Shown: piece after piece, positions 1 to 5,201 of the stretch
How positions within the stretch are numbered: the first letter of the stretch is position 1
How the letters are laid out: each line of letters starts with the position of its first letter
Assembly: GCA_016181325.1 (NCBI GenBank)
Contig: JACOZO010000059.1
Location: 1-5,302 of the forward strand
Length of the DNA stretch: 5,302 nucleotides
Origin: Candidatus Woesearchaeota archaeon
GTDB taxonomy: Archaea > Nanobdellota > Nanobdellia > Woesearchaeales > GW2011-AR4
Reading direction: 5' to 3'
Notes under the pieces: generated by a model
What the model was told of the DNA's origin: nothing
What the model saw: only the letters and a program-made list of their open reading frames with translations
Database searches by the model: none
Translations under genes and position numbers: made by a program

Positions 1-345
1 GAAAAGCCGGAAGCATATTTCTTATTTGCAGTCTATGGCAAAAACAGTGCAGCATACGTCAGAGCCATGCACGCTTTGACCGGTGAAATGATGAAGTGGA
101 GCACTGAGCGGTTGGCGCCATTGATTAGCGCGCCCACACTCATAATACATGGTCAGTCAGATCCATTAATCCCTGTTGCCACGGCGCATGAACTTAATGA
201 GATGATACGAAACAGCAGGAAAGAAATTGTTCCTGGAGGCCATGCAATAGTTTATAGAAAACCGGAAATATTGATCCCGATAATAGACAGGTTCCTGACA
301 GGGGAAATCTACTCAGAAAGGCTAAGGGCCAATCATCCTCCTTAA
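1..345 (+). CDS. Alpha/beta hydrolase, C-terminal fragment (5' end outside window)
   Basis: The reading frame is open from base 1 to the TAA at 343-345, giving 114 residues of a longer protein; the nucleophile-elbow Ser and oxyanion region would lie upstream of the window. The visible part has the classic end of the alpha/beta hydrolase fold: a beta strand PTLIIHG (residues 45-51) leading to the catalytic-acid turn with Asp54 in GQSDPLIP, then a helix, then the strand and turn EIVPGGHA with the catalytic His81, and a final helix (PEILIPIIDRFL). Both spacing and motif are typical of lipase/esterase/peptidase-like serine hydrolases, so the fold is secure, but the substrate cannot be told from this end. 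The Met at base 67 is internal to the fold and should not be taken as the start. Its last 24 bases overlap, antisense, the 3' end of the DHH gene. Confidence 0.87.
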   Translation, partial: EKPEAYFLFAVYGKNSAAYVRAMHALTGEMMKWSTERLAPLISAPTLIIHGQSDPLIPVATAHELNEMIRNSRKEIVPGGHAIVYRKPEILIPIIDRFLTGEIYSERLRANHPP

Positions 346-1353
346 TCTCTCCACAAACTCCTCAAAATTATATTTAGAAATGTTTATTCCGCAGGCGTGC
401 TCGTGTCCGCCTCCAAAGCCGTTCAGGCCCGCCATTGCCTTGTGGACCAAAGCCGGCAGCTCTATTTTTCCAGAACGCAGGCTGCATTTCATCTCGTCGT
501 TTTTCTCCCTTGCGATAAGGACAACTTTCTCAGGATAAAGGTATATCATCTCATTTGACAGCTCGCTTGTGAAGCTCATCTTGTCATCCCGGTAGATAAA
601 GACAGCAAGCCGGTCATTTGATTTTTTCAATGTGTCTTTCACTTCCTTCCGCATCAGCTCGAAAAGCTTGCTTATCTTCTCGCATCTCTTGTACAGGAAT
701 CTGCCTTCAGGGGTTTTGGGCTCCAGGATTTCATAAGGATTATCTATCCTTGTCAAAATTTTTATGGATTTATTGACATCTTCTGTCTTGCCCTTCAGCA
801 GGAAGGAGAACATCCTTATCAGCTCCCCCAGTCTTGTCTTGTAGATTATGTCGCCAACGACATTGTAGGGCTTGTCAAGCAGGTCGGGATAGTTCTCCTT
901 GAATTCGTGCGCAAAATCCGGTATGTGCCAGTCAGCCACGCACCCTATCATCGCAATCCACAGGTTGTCTCCTGCAACCTGGTAGCACATGTAGGTCGTG
1001 GGCACCATTTTGCCGTTAAGCCTCGGATTATAGTACTTGACTTTGCTCCTCTTCAAAGGCTCGTGGTGGTCAATCCACACGACAGGGGCTTTCACGCCGT
1101 CAATGAATTCCTGCTCCACCATTGCAATGTCAAGGATGAATATCTTGTCAGCCTGGTAATTGTTGATTTTCTCTATGAATTTCCCGTCAATCTTTGGTGC
1201 GGTCTTGACAATAAAGCTCTTGCCTTCTTTCTTGTACTTGTACAGCAGCAGGAATGAGCAGATGCCGTCCTGGTCGTCGTCAAACAGGAATAATGGCCTT
1301 GCGCAGCTGTCAAGTTCTTCCCGTATCTCAAGTATTTGCTGTTCGGTGAGCAT
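322..1353 (-). CDS. DHH/DHHA1-family phosphoesterase, RecJ-like (predicted nuclease or nucleotide phosphodiesterase)
   Basis: Complete 343-residue cytoplasmic protein. The DHH domain shows all four metal-binding motifs: motif I FLFDDDQDGICS (Asp25, Asp27, Asp29, Gly30), which fits the RecJ form DxDxDG rather than the HxxPDxD form of NrnA; motif II IFILDIAM (Asp75); motif III VWIDHHEP (Asp95-His96-His97); motif IV IGCVADWH (Asp141). A linker rich in charged helices (about 165-245) leads to a C-terminal DHHA1 domain ending in FGGGHEHACG (GGGH at 314-317), the usual substrate-binding signature. By family it should be a Mn-dependent phosphoesterase acting on single-stranded DNA/RNA ends, nanoRNA or a cyclic dinucleotide; which one is inference. 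It is shorter than bacterial RecJ and lacks a recognisable OB domain. The start ATG at 1353 has a weak AAGGA 5 nt upstream (1359-1363) and a TATA box about 29 nt upstream. Confidence 0.94.
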   Translation of the reverse strand: MLTEQQILEIREELDSCARPLFLFDDDQDGICSFLLLYKYKKEGKSFIVKTAPKIDGKFIEKINNYQADKIFILDIAMVEQEFIDGVKAPVVWIDHHEPLKRSKVKYYNPRLNGKMVPTTYMCYQVAGDNLWIAMIGCVADWHIPDFAHEFKENYPDLLDKPYNVVGDIIYKTRLGELIRMFSFLLKGKTEDVNKSIKILTRIDNPYEILEPKTPEGRFLYKRCEKISKLFELMRKEVKDTLKKSNDRLAVFIYRDDKMSFTSELSNEMIYLYPEKVVLIAREKNDEMKCSLRSGKIELPALVHKAMAGLNGFGGGHEHACGINISKYNFEEFVERLRRMIGP

Positions 1354-1377
1354 TTTATTCCTTAAAAATATTGATTT

Positions 1378-1387
1378 TATTTAAATA
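1378..1387 (-). promoter_or_regulatory. Putative TATA box for the DHH phosphoesterase gene
   Basis: The 10-bp perfect palindrome TATTTAAATA is centred about 29 nt upstream of the ATG at 1353. With the usual archaeal TATA-to-start distance of about 25-27 nt, transcription would begin within a few bases of the ATG, giving a leaderless or nearly leaderless message. The AT-rich setting raises the chance of a false match. Confidence 0.5.
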
Positions 1388-1417
1388 TGTTATTATACAT
1401 TTGAATTAGAATAGGAT

Positions 1418-1624
1418 TTATTTTTCATGTAGTCCAAACTCTGTATCTTTATTTATTGCCCCTTCTAATTTAATTTTTTGGAGTTCTGTAGGATGATTCT
1501 TTGATATTGGCACTAGTATAATGTGCTTTAGATTAGTTACTATTTCAAATTTCTTGCCATACTTATTTATGAATCTTGTTCCAAGCATTATCCTTCCATT
1601 GCCATCAGCAGTTACAGTTCTCAT
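1418..1624 (-). CDS. Small AbrB/SpoVT-type (swapped-hairpin) DNA-binding protein
   Basis: Complete 68-residue protein. Residues 3-40 follow the AbrB/SpoVT/MazE-N swapped-hairpin pattern: a first strand with TADGNGRIMLGTRF (Gly10-Arg11-Ile12 match the conserved GR[IV] core; Gly15 stands where many members have Pro), a short helix (INKYG), then FEIV and a last strand HIILVPI. Such proteins dimerise and bind promoter DNA, acting as transcription regulators or antitoxins of VapB/MazE kind. The C-terminal tail (41-68, SKNHPTELQKIKLEG...) is charged, as in toxin-binding tails, but no PIN or MazF-like toxin gene is visible next to it. It is preceded by a strong Shine-Dalgarno and a TATA box lying in a palindrome, so autoregulation is plausible. 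GC is about 29% in the two 60-base lines counted, well below the flanking genes. Confidence 0.85.
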   Translation of the reverse strand: MRTVTADGNGRIMLGTRFINKYGKKFEIVTNLKHIILVPISKNHPTELQKIKLEGAINKDTEFGLHEK

Positions 1625-1627
1625 AAA

Positions 1628-1635
1628 ATCACCTT
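1628..1635 (-). promoter_or_regulatory. Strong Shine-Dalgarno of the AbrB-like gene
   Basis: On the minus strand AAGGTGAT ends 3 nt before the ATG at 1624. It is complementary to the ATCACCTCC-type 3' end of archaeal 16S rRNA. It fixes the start codon and is the only strong SD seen in the window; the other complete genes appear leaderless or weak in SD. Confidence 0.75.
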
Positions 1636-1659
1636 ACCATAAAAATTATGTAATTTGTT

Positions 1660-1672
1660 AGCTTATAAAGCT
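1660..1672 (-). promoter_or_regulatory. TATA box inside a palindrome: promoter and possible operator of the AbrB-like gene
   Basis: The plus-strand sequence AGCTTATAAAGCT is a perfect inverted repeat (AGCTT / AAGCT, 1660-1664 and 1668-1672) around a 3-nt centre. Read on the minus strand it contains the TATA box TTTATAAG (1662-1669), about 41 nt before the ATG. The predicted transcription start near 1639 leaves a roughly 15-nt leader that includes the Shine-Dalgarno. A symmetric site over the TATA box is a natural place for a dimeric regulator to exclude TBP; that role is inference. Confidence 0.55.
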
Positions 1673-1754
1673 TTTTACTTTGCCATTTTCCGCAAATCAA
1701 AATATATTCCATTAAAAACGTACGCCTTAGCGATTTTCAACATATCAAAAAGGA

Positions 1755-1764
1755 AAATTTAAAA
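1755..1764 (+). promoter_or_regulatory. Putative TATA box (with purine-rich BRE) for the 139-residue orphan gene
   Basis: AAATTTAAAA, with TTTAAA at 1758-1763, is centred about 30 nt upstream of the ATG at 1790 and is preceded by the purine run AAAAAGGA (1747-1754 region), as expected for a BRE. No Shine-Dalgarno precedes the ATG, so a leaderless transcript is likely. The 165-nt gap 1625-1789 therefore carries two divergent promoters and no visible RNA gene. Confidence 0.5.
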
Positions 1765-1789
1765 CGCAATATCTAATTCTTTACAAAAG

Positions 1790-2209
1790 ATGGGTGAATT
1801 AGAAAGAATTGCTGCTAACAGGATAATGATGCTCAAGGGCGATAATAGCGCCAGAGGACATCTTCCTGAAGAGATTTTTGAAGGGATTGAGGAACATGCA
1901 CAACAATTTGTAGGATTGACAGGTTATGAGAAAGCATTGGGATATCTAGAAGATAGTTTAGCCCACATAAATAATCATTTGTCAACTGCTCTTTTTGGTG
2001 ATGAAATAAATAAAGAATTCTTTAGTCAATTGATTCCATATTATGTAATTGTAAATCAATTTTTTACTGTGGCATTACTTAGGTACATTCAAATAAAAAC
2101 CGGTAAACCTAAACTTGTTCAATTATTAAATTGTTATGATGTTCCTGAAGGAAATCAGGTTGATATTTTTTTAGTAAGGCATTTTGGTGTAAGAATTCCT
2201 GAAGATTGA
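1790..2209 (+). CDS. Hypothetical protein of unknown family (139 residues)
   Basis: Complete ORF with a well-placed TATA box and no SD. I do not recognise the family. The protein is probably cytoplasmic and mainly helical: an amphipathic N-terminus (1-15), a helix with EEIFEGIEEHAQQF (27-40), a YEKALGYLEDSLAHINNHL helix (46-64), and a long hydrophobic helix from about 77 to 101 (FFSQLIPYYVIVNQFF then TVALLRYIQ). That last stretch carries Gln and Asn and is more likely a buried core helix than a membrane span. The tail (VDIFLVRHFGVRIPED) looks like a strand and turn. One Cys (115); no metal or catalytic motif. GC is about 33% by hand count with many TTA, ATT and TTT codons, unlike the neighbours at about 45-50%. 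This suggests recent acquisition together with the divergent AbrB-like gene. The steady ORF and codon-like pattern support a real gene. Confidence 0.75.
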   Translation: MGELERIAANRIMMLKGDNSARGHLPEEIFEGIEEHAQQFVGLTGYEKALGYLEDSLAHINNHLSTALFGDEINKEFFSQLIPYYVIVNQFFTVALLRYIQIKTGKPKLVQLLNCYDVPEGNQVDIFLVRHFGVRIPED

Positions 2210-2229
2210 TGAAGTTATTTACCTAAATA

Positions 2230-2237
2230 TTTATATT
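2230..2237 (+). promoter_or_regulatory. Putative TATA box of nreA
   Basis: TTTATATT is centred 26-27 nt upstream of the nreA ATG at 2260, exactly the distance expected for a leaderless archaeal transcript. The 22 nt before the ATG are pyrimidine-rich and contain no Shine-Dalgarno, which supports leaderless translation. The T-rich run may also help terminate transcription from the upstream gene. Confidence 0.6.
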
Positions 2238-2259
2238 GATTCTTTAATTATTTCTTCTT

Positions 2260-3495
2260 ATGCACATCCCCTTCAGGAAGCACGCCAATTACGACCCATT
2301 GGGAGACTGCGGCAGGGGAAAATGCCCTGTCTGCGCAAGGCAGATCGCCCTTCTGAATCTCAAAAGCAGGATTACAAAGGAGAATTTCAGCACTGATGCG
2401 GTTGCCCCATTTGTCGGAAAATATGGCTATCCCAACATTAACGTGGGCATAATGGCCCCTCCCGAGGAAAAGGACGACTCATGGCTGTACGACGCTCCAA
2501 GGCACTGGGCGGTAAATAACTATGAGATACCGAGAATAGTTGATTTCAGGTCTTCCCTGCTGAATTCAAGGTATGTGATAAATGTAAGGAGCATGAACAA
2601 GATGCTTGAGCTCTCGCAGGACGTTGCAATGGCCTCAAGGCCCGTTGACATCGAGATAAACATACAGGAAAAGCCCAAGTTCAGGATAAACACTGACTCC
2701 CATATGGCCCCTTATGGCCCCAATGCGAAGCTCAAGAATGCAAAACTTGAGTCAAACCCAAAAATCCACACAAAAGTCTACAAGGTCTTCTCGGACATTG
2801 ACATGAAGGCGAATGACGCGATGGTTTACCTGTACAAAAGCAATTTTGACGAGAATTTCCTGAGCCGAATAATGAGCGTCGGGACTCTTGGATTAAGAAA
2901 GAGCAGGAAACTTGTCCCGACAAGATGGTCGATAACAGCGTCAGATGACATAATCGGGAAAAATCTCATAGATGAGATAAAAGATTATCCGGAAACTGGA
3001 TATAATGCCTTTTTCGGGGATTATCTTGGGAATTATTACCTGATTTTGACATTTCCTGAAGTGTGGGGCTATGAATTGTTTGAAACTTACATTCCCCCAA
3101 ACTGCGGCTTCGGCTTCGAGCTGAAATCAACCACAGACCATGAAAGATATGATGGCAGGAAGAATTACGCAGAAAACACTGTCGGCGGCTATTATTCAGT
3201 CAGGCTGGCTATTCTGGAAAAATTAAAGGGGATGAAAAGGCAGGCTTCTGTTCTGGCTTTGAGGTTCATAACAGATGAATATTCAATGCCACTCGGTGTC
3301 TGGGTGACTCGTGAAGCTGCCAGAAAATCATTGGCAAGCAAGCCGATAGAATTCAGCTCGAAAGAACTGATGCTGAATTACGCAAAACTGCTTGTAAAGA
3401 AAAAGTTCGGCTGGAACGCAGGCAAATTGCTCGACAAGAGCATACTCATGAAAAGCCTCAGGTCCCAGACAAAATTAGCTAAATTTATTAATTGA
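2260..3495 (+). CDS. nreA: Archaeal DNA repair protein NreA
   Basis: Complete 411-residue protein of the archaea-specific Nre family. An N-terminal Cys cluster, CGRGKCPVC (Cys17, Cys22, Cys25), with His8 nearby, is a likely metal-binding finger. Family signatures follow: FVGKYGYPNINVG (51-63), the basic VPTRWSITASDD block (219-230), the FGDYLGNYYLILTFP segment and PLGVWVTREAARKSL near the C-terminus. The last residues carry QTKLAKFI (403-410), fitting the PIP box Qxx-hydrophobic-xx-aromatic-hydrophobic used to bind the PCNA sliding clamp, with Ile in the final position. Nre proteins are linked to repair of DNA damage such as crosslinks together with PCNA; the exact biochemical activity is not evident from sequence. 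The start is supported by the placement of the Cys cluster and by the TATA box 26 nt upstream. The gene is followed after 18 nt by the glycosyltransferase gene. Confidence 0.95.
   Translation: MHIPFRKHANYDPLGDCGRGKCPVCARQIALLNLKSRITKENFSTDAVAPFVGKYGYPNINVGIMAPPEEKDDSWLYDAPRHWAVNNYEIPRIVDFRSSLLNSRYVINVRSMNKMLELSQDVAMASRPVDIEINIQEKPKFRINTDSHMAPYGPNAKLKNAKLESNPKIHTKVYKVFSDIDMKANDAMVYLYKSNFDENFLSRIMSVGTLGLRKSRKLVPTRWSITASDDIIGKNLIDEIKDYPETGYNAFFGDYLGNYYLILTFPEVWGYELFETYIPPNCGFGFELKSTTDHERYDGRKNYAENTVGGYYSVRLAILEKLKGMKRQASVLALRFITDEYSMPLGVWVTREAARKSLASKPIEFSSKELMLNYAKLLVKKKFGWNAGKLLDKSILMKSLRSQTKLAKFIN
3481..3490 (+). promoter_or_regulatory. Possible internal TATA box for the glycosyltransferase gene
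   Basis: AAATTTATTA overlaps the last codons of nreA and is centred about 29 nt before the ATG at 3514. No Shine-Dalgarno precedes that ATG, so the gene could be expressed from its own leaderless promoter as well as, or instead of, by read-through from nreA. The sequence also encodes the C-terminal KFIN of NreA, so the match could be fortuitous. Confidence 0.35.
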
Positions 3496-3513
3496 CTCAT
3501 TGTCTTATATCCA

Positions 3514-5079
3514 ATGATAAGCCTGTCTAAAGCCAAAGAAGCTTCCTTGAGGATAATATGCTCCAGGTATTTTATTGTTGCTTTCCTTCTTATTTTCTCA
3601 GGCTTCATAAGGTTCAATTACCTGAACGCGGGCCTTTACCACCATGACTCGTTCCAGGCTGCATCTGCCATTGAGAAGTCGGTTGATGAAGGCAGGCTTT
3701 ATGGCATTGGGGGCGGCAGGTACGGCTACATTCTTGCAAACACTGCATTCTTCTATTTTTTCAAAAATATTTTCAGCCACACATCGGCGGAATTCACGCT
3801 GAACTTCACATCAGCGCTGTTCGGCACATTGTCGGTCATTTTCCTGTACCTGCTGATAAAGGCCATGGCAAACGACAGGTTCCTTGCGTTTTCCTCGGCA
3901 ATATTATACTCAACAACGCCGCTCTTTCTCTCAGTTTCAACTTTCGCAAAAGAGCATACCCTGGACGCCTTGATAGTCATTTCATCGCTCTATCTGCTGG
4001 CCAAGGGCATTGACAAGAATGATTTCAAATGGATATTTTCAGCCGGAATTTTGTTTTCATTGATAATTTTCGTGAGGTTTCCTTCCATTCTGGCTGTTTT
4101 TGCGGCTATTTCCATGATTTACGCAAAAAAATCAAAAGACAGCGTCATCAATGATTTCATGACAAAAAATAAGCATAAGATTGCAGCAGTGTATGCGTCT
4201 CCGCTGATTGCTGTTTTGGGGGCATATCTCCTTTTTTTCAGCAGCGCTTTCGCCAATGAAGCCGCAAGCAATTTTGATATTGCATCCATTGAAAATGTAA
4301 AAAATCTGGTCATGAACAATTTCATGTATTCAGCCGGAGTGCTGGTTTTTTCCCTGTCCATATTCGGCATTTTGCTTGCAATGGCCGGCTTTGTGGTGAT
4401 ATTCAGGGAAAACAGGCAGCTGTTTTATTTCTCAGTGCTGTTTTTTGTCCTGTTATTCCTGTTTTACGGGGCCAGCAGGACGGTTGCCGACAGGTTCTTC
4501 TCTTTGGCAATGATGCCTCTCACCATAGGCCTGGCATACGCGATAAGCTATGTGAAGAAAAGAAATGTCTATGTTGGTGCTGTTCTTCTCATAATATTCA
4601 CTTCAGCATTCTTCTGGAACATCTATCCTGTAATAAAACTCAGGAGCAATTATTCCGCATTCAGGGAGCTTGGCATTCTTATAAATGACAACACGTCGCC
4701 GGGAGATTCTGCCATAATAGTGTATGGCGACGATGCTCCTGCAATAGATTACTATTCCAAGACTCCTGTGAGGACATGCGAATATGATCCGACAATCGGG
4801 TATGTCATGCAGCTGTCAGCAGACATAGCAGGGCTCATGCTCGATGACATCAAAGTGTACATAAGCGGCTCATGCTTCGGGCTCGGCACAATGGAGGAAA
4901 AAGAGTTTTTCCTGAGCGAGATTGCCAGGAACTTCAGAGGCGCTATAGTCGCGGAATACGTGACTGACGACTACCACAGGGGCGCCATAATGCCGACAAT
5001 AAGGAAAGTGCCGCTGATAAGGCTTTACAGCAGGCAAAGCCAGAAAGGCTCTGACTTGAGGGAGATAGTAAGGATTTGA
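3514..5079 (+). CDS. Polytopic GT-C glycosyltransferase, PMT/ArnT-like (GT39/GT83 type)
   Basis: Complete 521-residue integral membrane protein. After a short basic N-terminus, TM1 (about 19-37) is followed by the first outer loop with NAGLYHHDSF. Asp45 sits where GT-C enzymes keep their catalytic Asp, although the usual following Glu is Ser here. Further hydrophobic segments lie near 72-86, 97-117, 122-142, 152-165, 172-203, 224-245, 273-298, 305-321, 328-347 and 352-372. AKEHTLDAL (145-153; Glu147, Asp151) matches the conserved acidic loop after TM4 in this family. A soluble domain (about 375-521) starts with NYSAFRELGILI and has GDSAIIVYGDDAPAIDYYS; Cys422 and Cys454 could form a disulfide if it is extracytoplasmic. 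By family it would move a sugar from a polyprenyl-phosphate donor to a protein or lipid on the outer membrane face. Donor and acceptor are unknown. It starts 18 nt after nreA. Confidence 0.9.
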   Translation: MISLSKAKEASLRIICSRYFIVAFLLIFSGFIRFNYLNAGLYHHDSFQAASAIEKSVDEGRLYGIGGGRYGYILANTAFFYFFKNIFSHTSAEFTLNFTSALFGTLSVIFLYLLIKAMANDRFLAFSSAILYSTTPLFLSVSTFAKEHTLDALIVISSLYLLAKGIDKNDFKWIFSAGILFSLIIFVRFPSILAVFAAISMIYAKKSKDSVINDFMTKNKHKIAAVYASPLIAVLGAYLLFFSSAFANEAASNFDIASIENVKNLVMNNFMYSAGVLVFSLSIFGILLAMAGFVVIFRENRQLFYFSVLFFVLLFLFYGASRTVADRFFSLAMMPLTIGLAYAISYVKKRNVYVGAVLLIIFTSAFFWNIYPVIKLRSNYSAFRELGILINDNTSPGDSAIIVYGDDAPAIDYYSKTPVRTCEYDPTIGYVMQLSADIAGLMLDDIKVYISGSCFGLGTMEEKEFFLSEIARNFRGAIVAEYVTDDYHRGAIMPTIRKVPLIRLYSRQSQKGSDLREIVRI

Positions 5080-5085
5080 GGCAAA

Positions 5086-5199
5086 ATGTTTATAGATGAG
5101 CCCGATGGCAAACCGAATGGTTTAAGACTGTTCAACGCCGCCCGATACCAAAAGATTTATAAACTAATTATACTACTGAAAGATAGTGAAATTTTATAA
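5086..5199 (+). CDS. Doubtful small ORF (37 residues) downstream of the glycosyltransferase
   Basis: An ATG 6 nt after the glycosyltransferase stop opens a 37-codon frame ending at TAA 5197-5199, two nt before the next gene's ATG. A GAGG that overlaps the upstream stop (5078-5081) sits 4 nt before the ATG, a workable Shine-Dalgarno for coupled translation. The peptide begins MFIDEPDGKPNG and ends in a hydrophobic/basic stretch (KIYKLIILLKDSEIL). Against it: the second half runs through the TATA box of the following gene, there is no known family, and frames of this length arise by chance. Confidence 0.22.
   Translation: MFIDEPDGKPNGLRLFNAARYQKIYKLIILLKDSEIL
5110..5123. other. Small hairpin in the 5080-5201 gap
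   Basis: AAACC (5110-5114) and GGTTT (5119-5123) form a perfect 5-bp stem with a GAAT loop. It lies between two copies of GCCCGAT (5100-5106 and 5140-5146). There is no U-run right after it, so it is not a convincing terminator; it may be a weak RNA structure or chance. Confidence 0.3.
5156..5163 (+). promoter_or_regulatory. TATA box for the gene starting at 5202
   Basis: The palindromic TTTATAAA, preceded by a purine-rich CCAAAAGA (BRE-like), is a near-ideal archaeal TATA box. Its centre is about 42 nt before the ATG at 5202, predicting a start near 5186 and a leader of about 16 nt. The region between is AT-rich, in contrast to the higher-GC stretch just upstream. Confidence 0.6.
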
Positions 5200-5201
5200 A
5201 A

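Noticed and set aside
907..1257. Plus-strand open frame of 116 codons
   Set aside because: It lies wholly antisense to the DHH gene, whose motifs are clear, and its translation has no recognisable domain.
1418..1624. Calling the AbrB-like gene a VapB/MazE antitoxin outright
   Set aside because: No PIN, MazF or other known toxin gene is next to it, so only the DNA-binding fold is claimed.
1723..1732. CGC-CTTA-GCG mini-hairpin and adjacent CGTACG in the divergent promoter region
   Set aside because: A 3-bp stem is too short to call a structure or operator on its own.
1368..2241. Nine-bp direct repeat ATATTGATT at 1368-1376 and 2233-2241, flanking the AT-rich island like a target-site duplication
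   Set aside because: Both copies lie in very AT-rich promoter DNA where a shared 9-mer is not unlikely by chance, and there is no transposase, integrase or terminal inverted repeat.
2732..2923. Minus-strand open frame inside nreA
   Set aside because: It is antisense to a well-supported conserved gene, with a Ser/Cys/Arg-rich translation typical of a shadow frame.
3378..4370. Several minus-strand open frames across the end of nreA and the glycosyltransferase
   Set aside because: They are short antisense frames within strongly supported genes, with no promoter, ribosome site or domain.
5129..5137. GTTCAACGC resembles the tRNA T-loop/B-box consensus GTTCRANNC
   Set aside because: The flanking bases do not form a 5-bp T stem, and no D arm, anticodon arm or acceptor stem can be drawn in the gap.
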